In this document: piece by piece, positions 36,742 through 45,010 of the stretch
How positions within the stretch are numbered: the stretch's first letter is position 1
How the letters are laid out: each line of letters starts with the position of its first letter
NCBI GenBank assembly: GCA_024228555.1
Contig: JAAETI010000055.1
Location: 1 to 47,459, forward strand
DNA from: a bacterium
GTDB lineage: Bacteria > Actinomycetota > Acidimicrobiia > Spongiisociales > UBA5794
Direction: 5' to 3'
DNA: 47,459 nt
The notes under the pieces: model-generated
Seen by the model: the letters and a program-made list of their open reading frames with translations, nothing else
What the model was told of the DNA's origin: nothing
The model's database searches: none
Translations under genes and position numbers: made by a program

Positions 36742-36969
36742 TTAGAGTCCGAAACCAACAGACCTGTCGTCGTTTGACTCGATCTCTACGAATGCAAGGC
36801 GTCCGCCCACGATCCCGTGGCGGTCGCCTTTGCTGTCTGTAAGCCAAACCATGGAACCGTCAGAGAGCCCACCCTCGAGACTGGCCACGGCTGCTTCGAG
36901 GTCATCAACTTCGATTTCCAGTTCGCGTGCGCCTTCGACGCCGATGCGCATCTTTCCACCATTGCTCAT
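36742..36969 (-). CDS. DUF3107 family protein
   Basis: The 75-residue acidic protein reads MRIGVEGARELEIEVDDLEAAVASLEGG and ends with GIVGGRLAFVEIE, the pattern of the DUF3107 family found in actinobacteria, which has no known function. AGGA lies seven bases before the ATG at 36969; an internal ATG at 36951 is also possible. It follows mrp by 51 bases and converges on whiB with a gap of nine bases. Confidence 0.8.
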   Translation of the reverse strand: MSNGGKMRIGVEGARELEIEVDDLEAAVASLEGGLSDGSMVWLTDSKGDRHGIVGGRLAFVEIESNDDRSVGFGL

Positions 36970-37020
36970 TATCCATCCTGTCCCTTGATTGTCTGAAAAT
37001 CGTAGCCGTCCACCAAAGAC

Positions 37021-38124
37021 CTAGTTGATGACCAACTGCGGATGGCTACGGAGACGCGGCTTACGTTCGATGATCTCGTCGGCGATCGCCGCAAATGCCC
37101 TGGCCACTTCGCTGTCAGGAGCGGCGACGGCTATCGGCTCTCCGGCATCTGCGCCTGCCCGCACCTCCGGCACCAGCGGGACTTGGCCCAGCAACGGAAC
37201 GTCGAGCTCTGCCGCGAGCGCCGCTCCCCCACCTTCGCCAAAGATCGGGTACTTCTTGCCATCATCACCCGTAAACCACGACATGTTCTCAACGACACCG
37301 ATGATGTCTTGCTTCACCTTGAGCGCCATCAGCCCAGCCCGTTTGGCAACACGTTGAGCGGTGATCTGTGGGGTCGTGACAATGAGCGCCTGGGCCATCG
37401 GTAGGAACTGCGAGATCGAGATCGAGATGTCACCGGTGCCCGGCGGCATGTCGATCAGCAGATAGTCCGGGTCGTCCCAATGCACGTCAGCGAGGAATTG
37501 CTCGAGAGCCTTGTGCAGCATCGGACCGCGCCAGATGACGGCCTGATCATCGGGGACGAAGAAGTCCATCGACATCGCCTTCACGCCATGTGCCTCAGGG
37601 GGAAACAGGGTCTCCTCAACGACTGTCGGCGGTCGATCCACACCAAGCATCCGCGGGATCGAGAATCCCCATACGTCGGCATCCATGACACCAACAGTGT
37701 TCCCTTGGGCGGCCAGAGCGACCGCCAGGTTGGTAGTCACCGAAGACTTCCCAACGCCGCCCTTGCCCGACGAGACTGCAATGATCCTCGTCTTGCTCCC
37801 TGGCCTGGCGAGCGAGATTTCTGACCCGGCATCGCCACGGACATCTGTCATCAGATTGGCCCGCTCCTCGTCGGTCATAGACGTGAACTCAACGCTAACG
37901 GCTACAACGCCGGCCACAGTTTGCGCGGCAGCCGTTACGTCTTCGGTCAGCTTGTCCTTTAGGGGGCAACCCGGAATCGTCAGAGCGACCAGCACTCGCA
38001 CTGAGCCGTCATCGCTGACATCAACGTCACGCAACATGTTGAGTTCTTCTAAAGAACGGCGAATCTCAGGGTCCTCAACCCTGCCTATCGCCGTGCGCAA
38101 AGCTCCGACATCGATCACTGGCAC
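37021..38124 (-). CDS. Mrp/ApbC family P-loop ATPase (Fe-S carrier)
   Basis: The 367-residue protein has an N-terminal MIP18/DUF59 domain (residues 1-85, with TIPGCPLKD) and an Mrp ATPase domain with the deviant Walker A SSGKGGVGKSS at 118-128, VMDADVWGFSIPRMLG and LIDMPPGTGDISIS. Mrp proteins bind and transfer Fe-S clusters. The CxxC that many Mrp proteins carry after GVVENMS is replaced by WFTGDDGKKYPIF, so the cluster would need other ligands. GTG starts at 38124 and 38118 are both possible; AGGAG spacing favours the second. It is divergent from a SufR-like regulator. Confidence 0.92.
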   Translation of the reverse strand: MPVIDVGALRTAIGRVEDPEIRRSLEELNMLRDVDVSDDGSVRVLVALTIPGCPLKDKLTEDVTAAAQTVAGVVAVSVEFTSMTDEERANLMTDVRGDAGSEISLARPGSKTRIIAVSSGKGGVGKSSVTTNLAVALAAQGNTVGVMDADVWGFSIPRMLGVDRPPTVVEETLFPPEAHGVKAMSMDFFVPDDQAVIWRGPMLHKALEQFLADVHWDDPDYLLIDMPPGTGDISISISQFLPMAQALIVTTPQITAQRVAKRAGLMALKVKQDIIGVVENMSWFTGDDGKKYPIFGEGGGAALAAELDVPLLGQVPLVPEVRAGADAGEPIAVAAPDSEVARAFAAIADEIIERKPRLRSHPQLVIN

Positions 38125-38149
38125 CTTCTCCTATCCGCGTAGTGAATAG

Positions 38150-38177
38150 AAACTATAGTGAGTCGCAGAACCGTCAA
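38150..38177 (-). promoter_or_regulatory. Possible mrp promoter
   Basis: On the minus strand TTGACG (complement of 38172-38177) is followed after 16 bases by TAGTTT (complement of 38150-38155). It lies in the 77-base gap shared with the divergent regulator gene, whose own -10 could be TATAGT at 38154-38159, so the two promoters would overlap. Confidence 0.4.
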
Positions 38178-38201
38178 ATCGGTCCGACTTTGGAGCCTCC
38201 A

Positions 38202-38897
38202 ATGGACGCAACACGACTGAATCAGCAGATCGGCGACCTCGCGGCAACCCTTGGCGATGCGACCCGTCGCGGCATCTACATCACCGTACGCGAGGCCGTC
38301 GAGCCGGTAACAGCTGGGCAGATTTCCGAACTCTTTGACATCCATCCCAATGTCGCGCGCCACCATCTGGATCGACTGGTCGCAGACGGTTATCTCCAAG
38401 TCACCAGACGCCACCGCTCTGAGCGACGCGGACCCGGTGCTGGGCGCCCGGCTAAGCACTACGAGACCACCCAGAAGGAGATCTCGGTCCAGTTTCCTGC
38501 CCGTCGCTATGACCTGCTCGCCGAATTGCTTGCCAGGGTCGTGGAGCGGATTGCGCCTGAGGTTGCTCCCCAGATCGCTGAGGAGATCGGTCGGGAGTAC
38601 GGGAGAGAACTCGCAGCAGAGGTTGGGTTGTCCAAGGACGATGGTTTCGACACCGCCGTGACAGCAGTTGCCAAAGTCATGATGGGGGTTGGTTTCGACG
38701 CTCAAGCCGACACCGACGAACGCCGAATCGTGACTCGCTTCTGCCCCTTCGGCGAGACCGCATCAAAGCACCCGGAGATCGTTTGCAAGCTCGACCAGGG
38801 CATCGTGGCTGGACTTCTCGAGAGCGCAAACGCAGACGGCGCACCGGTGGTCACGCCACACGCACACCAAGAGGACGACTGCCGCACAGACATCTAG
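38202..38897 (+). CDS. SufR-like iron-sulfur HTH regulator
   Basis: The 231-residue protein starts with a winged-helix domain (residues 10-95: TLGDATRRGIYITV, ISELFDIHPNVARHHLDRLVADGYLQV) and ends in a cysteine-bearing domain, with Cys181 in FCPFGETASKHPEIVC, Cys195 and Cys227. This architecture is that of SufR-type repressors, which sense Fe-S status through three or four C-terminal cysteines. The ATG at 38202 has GGAG six bases upstream; a start at 38142 is less likely. Divergence from mrp fits control of Fe-S assembly genes. Direct suf targets are not in the window. Confidence 0.82.
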   Translation: MDATRLNQQIGDLAATLGDATRRGIYITVREAVEPVTAGQISELFDIHPNVARHHLDRLVADGYLQVTRRHRSERRGPGAGRPAKHYETTQKEISVQFPARRYDLLAELLARVVERIAPEVAPQIAEEIGREYGRELAAEVGLSKDDGFDTAVTAVAKVMMGVGFDAQADTDERRIVTRFCPFGETASKHPEIVCKLDQGIVAGLLESANADGAPVVTPHAHQEDDCRTDI

Positions 38898-38971
38898 AAC
38901 CCTGGCCAATCGGACAGCTCAACAACTCGGCGAATCAGCCGACATGAAGCTAGAACCGACGAAGGAACTTT

Positions 38972-40705
38972 GTGCGCAGGCCTCTCATCCTGCAAAGCGG
39001 TCTATTGATCGCAAGTGTCTCCGCAGCGGCACTTGGACTGCTCGCCGCGGTGCTTGGCGCGGGTGCCTTCGCCGTCGTGGCAGCAAACGCCATCGCTGTA
39101 GCCACGGGTCTCGCGGCATTGTCGCGGCAGCCCGAAGACAATGACCAGTCAGGGTTGATCGCCGAAGTCTCCCATGAGCTGCGGACTCCGCTGACGGGCA
39201 TCCTGGGAACCCTCGAGCTACTCACGGAATCAACTATTCCCCTCGAAGCCTCCGAAGTCGACGAGTTGCTGATCACGGCCCATAGCGAGGCCGACCATCT
39301 GCTCCACATCGTGGGCAATCTCCATGCTCGCTCCCGACTCGACCGCTCAATCCTCACCCCAGAGACGCGGGCAACCGACGTCCGGGCGATTGTGGAAAGG
39401 GCAATCTCACGATCCCCACAAGTTGCGCGAAGGTGCTTCCTCTCCCCCGGTGATGGGGCGGTGGCAACCGCGGATCCCCAGCTCGTCATGCAGATCGTGA
39501 CGAACCTGGTGCAAAACATCCAACGCTACGCACCTGACGGTGAGGTTCACATCACCTTTGCAGCGGATCAGCAAGACCTGGCGGTCACGTTTGAGGACTC
39601 GGGGCCTGGCGTGGCGACATTCAGAGCAGAGAGGATCTTCACCGACGCTGCCAGTACTGAAGGACTTGGCCTCGGTCTAGCTCTTTCTCGCCAGCTCGCT
39701 CGCGCAATGGATGGCGACCTCACCCTCGAGGTTCCCGGGAAGCCTGGAGCCCGATTTGTGCTGAGACTCCCCGTGAGCGATGAGAAGCTTCCGTCGAATA
39801 CCTCCTCGGAGATCATCCCTGGTGACCGGGCCCAGGCCCACTCGCCACGAGCCCGCCTTCTGGTTGATCTTGCGGACGCTTTTGATGGGCAGTCGCTTGA
39901 ACTTGTTGTCGGCGGGATTCAGAAGATCTATGCCGACTTGCTGGGCGCCACCGGAGCAGTCTTGCTCGTGACCCGCCGCGATGGGAGCTTCTACTCAGCG
40001 GGGACCTACGAGGAGACCCAGCAGGTCTCGGCGGAGTCTGCAAGCGATCTCCAGCAAATCGTCGCCCACGGAAAGTCTCTCCAGATAGCCGACATCGCCG
40101 ATACGTCGTGGGCACCAGAGGCCGTGCTGGGCGGCCACGCGGCGATGCTCCTCCCGGTCCACGATTCAGATCGAGTTGTCGCGGTACTGGCGGTTGGATG
40201 GAAATCTGCCGACATGCTGCCCACCGGCTCGGCTGTGCATGTTGCCGAGGCCCTCGCCCAACTCACCGCATCCGCGATCGCACGAACTGCGCTGACCCGT
40301 GATGTCGCGTTTGAGCGTCGTTTGCGTGCTTCGGTCATGGACGAGCTTCCCATTGCCGTCTCGGTGTTCGCCGGAGATCCACCGGAGGTTGTCGACTGGA
40401 ACCGCAAGGAACGCCAGCTGCTCGGCATCGAAGATGACTCGATGCGGCCTCACGACCTGGCCCAGAGCCAGCACGAATTCAACGTTCGTTTTGCCGATGG
40501 CACACCGTTGACGGTTGAGAATGCGCCAGTGACGACCGCGATACGAAGCGGCAAAGCGACGGGACCATTCATTCTTCTCATCGAGCGCGCCGACGGCGGC
40601 CAGGTGCACACCCGTACCTACTGCGCCCCGTTCTTCGACAGCGACGGTGTCGTCGCCGGGGCCGTGGTCACGTCGGAAGCCCTGGATCTCGATTCGCCCA
40701 ACTAG
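38972..40705 (+). CDS. Sensor histidine kinase with C-terminal GAF and PAS-like domains
   Basis: The 577-residue protein begins with two short membrane helices (about 5-50), then HisKA with His68 in AEVSHELRTPLTG, and the HATPase with NLVQNIQRYAPDG, FEDSGPGVATF and GLGLGLALSRQLARAMDG. After about residue 275 follow a GAF-like domain (about 285-440) and a PAS-like domain (about 450-570, AVSVFAGDPPEVVDWNRKERQLLGI). Sensor domains usually precede the kinase core; here they follow it. GTG start with AAGGA six bases upstream. No response regulator is adjacent. It may share a transcript with the SufR-like gene (74 bases upstream) or the selenoprotein gene (50 bases downstream). Confidence 0.87.
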   Translation: MRRPLILQSGLLIASVSAAALGLLAAVLGAGAFAVVAANAIAVATGLAALSRQPEDNDQSGLIAEVSHELRTPLTGILGTLELLTESTIPLEASEVDELLITAHSEADHLLHIVGNLHARSRLDRSILTPETRATDVRAIVERAISRSPQVARRCFLSPGDGAVATADPQLVMQIVTNLVQNIQRYAPDGEVHITFAADQQDLAVTFEDSGPGVATFRAERIFTDAASTEGLGLGLALSRQLARAMDGDLTLEVPGKPGARFVLRLPVSDEKLPSNTSSEIIPGDRAQAHSPRARLLVDLADAFDGQSLELVVGGIQKIYADLLGATGAVLLVTRRDGSFYSAGTYEETQQVSAESASDLQQIVAHGKSLQIADIADTSWAPEAVLGGHAAMLLPVHDSDRVVAVLAVGWKSADMLPTGSAVHVAEALAQLTASAIARTALTRDVAFERRLRASVMDELPIAVSVFAGDPPEVVDWNRKERQLLGIEDDSMRPHDLAQSQHEFNVRFADGTPLTVENAPVTTAIRSGKATGPFILLIERADGGQVHTRTYCAPFFDSDGVVAGAVVTSEALDLDSPN

Positions 40706-40755
40706 CGGGTGACATCGGCCCCGTCCTACCGTGGATAGGACGAAGGACGAGTTTC

Positions 40756-41307
40756 ATGGCATGGATCAGAACAATCCCCGACGATCAATGGGACGGCGGA
40801 CTGGAGCCGCTCGCCACAATGGTGCGTGATCGGACCACGGGACGGATCGACAACATCATGCAGATCCATTCGCTGAACCCAGCGAGCTTGCTTGCCCACA
40901 ACACGCTCTACAAGTCAGCAATGGCGGGGACCGCAACGCTGCGCAAAGTGGATCGTGAGCTCATCGCTTATGTCGTCTCGCAGGCCAACGATTGCCACTA
41001 CTGAATGGTGCACCACCGACGCGGTCTGCGTCGGCTGCTCAAGGACGACGATCAGCTGGCCCGCATTGAGCAAGACTGGACGAATGCAGGGCTGGATCAA
41101 CGAAGGACCGCAATCCTCGAGTACGCGGTGCTACTGACAAACCAACCCGGCGATGTTGCCGAGTCGAATGTCGAACAGCTGCGCAGCGTCGGCCTCACAG
41201 ATCGTGACATCCTGGATGTGTGCGAAGTGGTTGGTTATTACGCATATGTGAACCGGATTGCCGACGGCCTCGGCGTAGACCTGGAGGACTGGCTGCCCGA
41301 TGACTGA
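40756..41307 (+). CDS. AhpD-like (peroxidase-related) selenoprotein with in-frame UGA
   Basis: Read through the TGA at 41002-41004 the gene gives 183 residues of the AhpD/carboxymuconolactone decarboxylase fold: VDRELIAYVVSQANDC-H-Y-[UGA]-MVHH, followed by RRTAILEYAVLLTNQPGDV and LTDRDILDVCEVVGYYAYVNRIADGLGVDLEDWLP. In this family the motif is CxxC..H; the UGA replaces the second cysteine (Cys80-His-Tyr-Sec83, with His86/His87). Homologous sequence continues in the same frame on both sides. A SECIS-like hairpin follows 11 bases later. Members act as thiol-dependent peroxidases. The start has AAGGA upstream; the stop overlaps the next gene by eight bases. A pseudogene or sequencing error is less likely given hairpin and motif. 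Confidence 0.9.
41016..41034 (+). promoter_or_regulatory. Bacterial SECIS-like element
   Basis: CCGACGC (41016-41022) pairs perfectly with GCGTCGG (41028-41034) around the loop GGTCT. The first loop G is 19 bases after the UGA. Bacterial SECIS elements are short stem-loops just behind the UGA with a G in the first loop positions, read by SelB. The element lies inside the coding frame, as it must in bacteria. Confidence 0.85.
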
Positions 41308-42421
41308 TCGCTTCGCCGTGATGGCCTCGCGCATCCATGAGGACCTGCCGGTTATCGACGGCCACAACGATTTGCCTTGGGAGATCCGCACCAAGGCCGA
41401 GGGCTCGCTGGAGAAGGCCAATCCCGGTGGGCGACTGGCCGGGTTCCACACAGACATCCCCCGGCTGCTCGCTGGTGGGGTCGGGGCACAGTTCTGGTCG
41501 GTCTATGTGCCCGCCTGGAGCAAACGCCCGCTGTGCGACACCGTCGAGCAGATCGACCTCGTGAAACGTATGGTTGCCGCCAATCCGGACCGTCTCGTCC
41601 TAGCCACCAGCGCAACCGAGATCCGATCAATAAGGGCCGAAGGCCGTATCGCCTCACTTCTTGGGGCAGAGGGCGGTCACAGCATCGAGGAGTCGCTTGG
41701 CGCACTGCGTATGCTTCACGAACTCGGTGTTCGCTACATGACGCTGACCCACGGCGACACCCTGTCCTGGGCCGACTCGGCAACGGACGAGGAACTCCAC
41801 GGCGGGCTCACCGACTTTGGACGAGAAGTGGTCTCCGAAATGAACCGGATCGGGATGGCGGTCGACATCTCACACGTATCAGTGGGCACGATGAACTCCG
41901 CCCTCGACGCAACCACCGCACCATTGCTGGCGTCGCACTCCAGCGCCTACGCATTGGCTCCGCATCCCCGCAACATCCCGGACCAAGTCATCACGCGAGT
42001 GGCCGACAACGGTGGCGTGATCATGGTCAACTTCTACTCGCCGTTCCTGCTTCCGGAGCTGGTTGACAAGTCCTTCGACATGTTTGCCAAGGGTCGAACG
42101 TTGATGGCAGAGCTCGATGACGAACGGGCCGTTGACGAAGCGATGCAATTGCAGTGGGCTGCGGTCAGTGACACCGGCACCGTGAGTGATGTGGTCGACC
42201 ATATCGAACACATCGCCAGGGTGGCCGGGGTCGATCATGTTGGTCTGGGCTCCGACTTTGATGGCGTGGACATGCTCCCTCAGGGCCTGGAGGACGTTTC
42301 GTGCTACCCCAACATCACTGCGGAACTGCTGCGCCGCGGTTGGGACGAGGCCGAGGTTCGCAAAGTGCTCGGCGACAACGTGCTCCGAGTCCTGGAAGCG
42401 GTCGAGGCGGCTGCAGGATGA
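41300..42421 (+). CDS. Membrane dipeptidase family (peptidase M19)
   Basis: The 373-residue binuclear zinc hydrolase shows the metal ligands His22 and Asp24 in VIDGHNDLPW, Glu124 in LLGAEGGHSIEE, His192 in VDISHVS and His213 in ASHSSAY, and GLGSDFDGVD near residue 295. Renal dipeptidase relatives cleave dipeptides, including Cys-Gly and D-amino-acid substrates. No signal peptide is seen, so it is probably cytoplasmic. Its ATG overlaps the selenoprotein stop by eight bases and its stop overlaps the lipoprotein start in ATGA, so three genes are translationally linked. Confidence 0.93.
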   Translation: MTDRFAVMASRIHEDLPVIDGHNDLPWEIRTKAEGSLEKANPGGRLAGFHTDIPRLLAGGVGAQFWSVYVPAWSKRPLCDTVEQIDLVKRMVAANPDRLVLATSATEIRSIRAEGRIASLLGAEGGHSIEESLGALRMLHELGVRYMTLTHGDTLSWADSATDEELHGGLTDFGREVVSEMNRIGMAVDISHVSVGTMNSALDATTAPLLASHSSAYALAPHPRNIPDQVITRVADNGGVIMVNFYSPFLLPELVDKSFDMFAKGRTLMAELDDERAVDEAMQLQWAAVSDTGTVSDVVDHIEHIARVAGVDHVGLGSDFDGVDMLPQGLEDVSCYPNITAELLRRGWDEAEVRKVLGDNVLRVLEAVEAAAG

Positions 42422-42861
42422 CAGGGCAGAACGGGAGAACTGAACACATTCGCGGCTGGATCCTCTGGGTGGGGATTGTCTTGCTGATTGCCGGCTGTGG
42501 CGGCGAGGAGGACGCAGTCGACGGCCCGTTTGTCGCGGACTGGCAACTGGATGAGCGGGCCTGCGATCAGTCGACAACCCGCTCCGAGTGCTTCCGGTTG
42601 ACGATCGATGTCGCTGGAATCGCAGGTGAGCGAAGCGCTTCTTGTCGGATCTACCCCCTCGATACCGGCGGCGCCGAACTCGCTCTCGATGCGACGGTTC
42701 CTGACGTTGATCCCGAATCGGCTCGGCACGAGGTCGCCATCATCGGGCCCTTCCCGATTGACCTCGGCGACACCCCTGAGTTCGATGTGGTGCTGCCGCT
42801 GGTTGACGACGACAGCTTCGGGCGATGGCAAGTGACCTGCGATCCAGGAAGGCCGGGCTAG
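42418..42861 (+). CDS. Small lipoprotein (hypothetical)
   Basis: The 147-residue product has a type II signal peptide with lipobox LIAGC (Cys27) after a hydrophobic stretch WILWVGIVLLIAG. The mature part is acidic, with paired cysteines (Cys in ERACDQ, SECFRL, ASCRIY and VTCDPG), likely a beta-rich extracytoplasmic domain. No known family is recognised. The ATG overlaps the dipeptidase stop by four bases. Confidence 0.75.
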   Translation: MTGQNGRTEHIRGWILWVGIVLLIAGCGGEEDAVDGPFVADWQLDERACDQSTTRSECFRLTIDVAGIAGERSASCRIYPLDTGGAELALDATVPDVDPESARHEVAIIGPFPIDLGDTPEFDVVLPLVDDDSFGRWQVTCDPGRPG

Positions 42862-42863
42862 CG

Positions 42864-43871
42864 ATGAGCACCGAACCAACGATGAAGGCGATCGTTCGAT
42901 CTGAATACGGTCCGCCCGACGTTCTGGCACTTGTGGAGGTCGCAAAACCGGTGCCTGGAGTCGGTGAGTTGCTCGTGCGGGTACGGGCAAGTTCGGTTGG
43001 TATGGCCGATGTCGACTACTTGCTTGGGCGGCCCAAGATGGCCCGGCTCGGTACAGGCCTACGCCGACCGCGGAACACCGGCCTCGGTGTCGATGTGGCA
43101 GGAGTGGTCGAATCGGTTGGCGAAAGTGCAACAAGGTTCTCGCCAGGCGACGAGGTGTTCGGCGACATGACCGAGCACGGCTTTGGTGCCTACGCCGAGT
43201 ATGTCTGCGCACCGCAGGATGCATTCGCTCTGAAACCGGCCGGGTTGGGCTTCGACGAGGCCGCCACCATGCCGCAAGCTGCGGTCATGGCACTGCAAGG
43301 CCTTCAGGGCAAAGGAGGAGTCAACCAGGGTGACAAGGTGCTGATCAACGGTGCCGGCGGCAACGTGGGGCCCTTCGCCGTGCAGATCGCTAAGGCGTTC
43401 GGTGCCGACGTGACAGGTGTGGACCACACGGACAAGCTGGAGATGCTCCGCTCGATCGGCACCGACCACGTTATCGACTACACCGCCGTCGACTACACCG
43501 CGACCGGGGAGCGTTACGACTGGATCCTGGATATCGCCCCGCATCACTCGGCCTTCGATTCCAGGAGTGCGCTCAATCCCGGCGGGGCCTACGTCATGGT
43601 CCCTGCCTCGATCGGCCAAGTCGTTCGTGCCATGGTCATCGCTCCCCTGGTCTCGATCTTCAGCGACCGGAAGATGGGCATGATGATGTGGAAACCGTTT
43701 GCCCCCAAAGACGTGAGGACTTTGACGGAGTTGGTTGAGACCGGCAAGGTCACGCCCGTGATCGACAGGAGTTACCCGCTGGTCGAGGTCGCCGACGCCC
43801 TCCGCTACCAGGCGGAAGGCAATACTCTCGGAAAGATTGTCATCAAGGTCTCGGAGGGCGACGCGGGCTAG
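42864..43871 (+). CDS. MDR-superfamily NAD(P)-dependent oxidoreductase
   Basis: The 335-residue protein is a zinc-free quinone-reductase-like member of the medium-chain dehydrogenases: MKAIVRSEYGPPDVLALVEV, GVDVAGVVESVG, GDEVFGDM, and the nucleotide motif VLINGAGGNVGPFAVQIAKAFGADVTGVDHTDKLEML. No structural or catalytic zinc cysteines are present. It starts at the ATG at 42864, two bases after the lipoprotein stop, in the same operon. The natural substrate is unknown. The stop lies in CTAG shared with the convergent PLP-enzyme gene. Confidence 0.88.
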   Translation: MSTEPTMKAIVRSEYGPPDVLALVEVAKPVPGVGELLVRVRASSVGMADVDYLLGRPKMARLGTGLRRPRNTGLGVDVAGVVESVGESATRFSPGDEVFGDMTEHGFGAYAEYVCAPQDAFALKPAGLGFDEAATMPQAAVMALQGLQGKGGVNQGDKVLINGAGGNVGPFAVQIAKAFGADVTGVDHTDKLEMLRSIGTDHVIDYTAVDYTATGERYDWILDIAPHHSAFDSRSALNPGGAYVMVPASIGQVVRAMVIAPLVSIFSDRKMGMMMWKPFAPKDVRTLTELVETGKVTPVIDRSYPLVEVADALRYQAEGNTLGKIVIKVSEGDAG

Positions 43872-45010
43872 CCGAGAGCGTGGCGGAGGCGGCTGATGGC
43901 CTCTTCGATCTGGTGGCGCGGTGCCGCGATAGTCATCCGTGCAAAACCGGCCCCCTCACGTCCAAACCAATGCCCGGGGCTCAGCGCCAGACCTGCGGCG
44001 GCAAGCCACCGGGCCAGCTCTGGAACATCCAACGAGAGCTGCCGGAAGTCAAGCCAAGCGAGGTAGGTGGCCTCGGGCCGGACGATATCGATGCCGTCGG
44101 GGAGTTCCCTTGCGAGCAGTTCTGCGTTGCCTGCGACAAGTTCCAAGAGCCCATCGAGCCAGGCTGCTCCCGTTTTGTAGGCAGTCTCGAACGCCGCCAA
44201 CGCAAACACGTTGTTGCGAGTGAGATGTAGCCGTGAACTTGTCTTTTGGAATGTGGTGGTGAGGTCCTTGTCATCGCTGATGAGGAGCGTGTCACATACC
44301 CCTGCAAGCCCGAAGGTCTTGATCGGTCCGTGGGTGGCTGCCCATGACACTCCTGATCCTGCGGCGGCCAGACCGAACGGCGTGAACGACTGGCCGGGCA
44401 GCGCGAGATCAGCGTGGATTTCGTCCGCGATGACGAACACGTTGTTTACGGCACAGATGTTGGCGACGGCCTCGAGGTCGGTCTGCAACCACAGTCGTCC
44501 CACCGGATTATGAGGATTGCAGAGGATCAAGACCCGATTTGCCGGGTCGGCAGCCTTGGCCTCGAGGTCGTCGAGGTCCATGCGGTAGCCCGTATTGGTG
44601 AGCGAGAGTGGATTGCGGACCACGGTTCGGCCGGCAGCCACGATCAGCGGTTTGAAGTCGGTAAAAACCGGCGGCTGCAGGATCACTGCGTCACCTGGCT
44701 TGGTGAGGTGCTCGAGCAGCACACCAATTGAGGTGCCCACACTTGGACTCACCGATGTGTGAACCTGCGACCCGTCCCAGGCGTGGCGCAACGCCATCCA
44801 CCCCCAGAATGCCTCGATCAAAGTGCTGGGTCGCGATTCGTACCCATACCAGCCCACCTGGGCGCGGTTCTCGAGACTTGCTTTGATCTCGGGAGCCAGC
44901 TCGACATAAGGCTCCGCGATCCATAAAGGAAGCAGATCAGCGCTGTCTCCGAACAGCGCGCTCAATCGCTCGGGGTCATTGGCGAGAGCACGCTCGGCTA
45001 GCTGACTCAT
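43868..45010 (-). CDS. MalY/PatB family PLP enzyme (cystathionine beta-lyase-like)
   Basis: The 380-residue fold-type I enzyme has LPLWIAEPYVELAPEIKASL, GWYGYESRPSTLIEAFWGWMALRHAW, LILCNPHNPVGRLW, IADEIHADLALPG and the PLP lysine Lys231 in THGPIKTFGLAG. The N-terminal arrangement is that of MalY/PatB proteins, many of which have C-S beta-lyase activity on cystathionine or cysteine conjugates. GGAGGAG lies about eight bases before the ATG. A TATCGA-N6-TCGATA palindrome lies 36 bases upstream. Confidence 0.9.
   Translation of the reverse strand: MSQLAERALANDPERLSALFGDSADLLPLWIAEPYVELAPEIKASLENRAQVGWYGYESRPSTLIEAFWGWMALRHAWDGSQVHTSVSPSVGTSIGVLLEHLTKPGDAVILQPPVFTDFKPLIVAAGRTVVRNPLSLTNTGYRMDLDDLEAKAADPANRVLILCNPHNPVGRLWLQTDLEAVANICAVNNVFVIADEIHADLALPGQSFTPFGLAAAGSGVSWAATHGPIKTFGLAGVCDTLLISDDKDLTTTFQKTSSRLHLTRNNVFALAAFETAYKTGAAWLDGLLELVAGNAELLARELPDGIDIVRPEATYLAWLDFRQLSLDVPELARWLAAAGLALSPGHWFGREGAGFARMTIAAPRHQIEEAISRLRHALG

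Noticed and set aside
41005-41307. Reading 40756-41004 and 41005-41307 as two separate small genes or a pseudogene
   Set aside because: The stop falls precisely on the conserved redox cysteine, both halves complete one AhpD-like fold, the SECIS-like hairpin is present and the downstream frame is undamaged.
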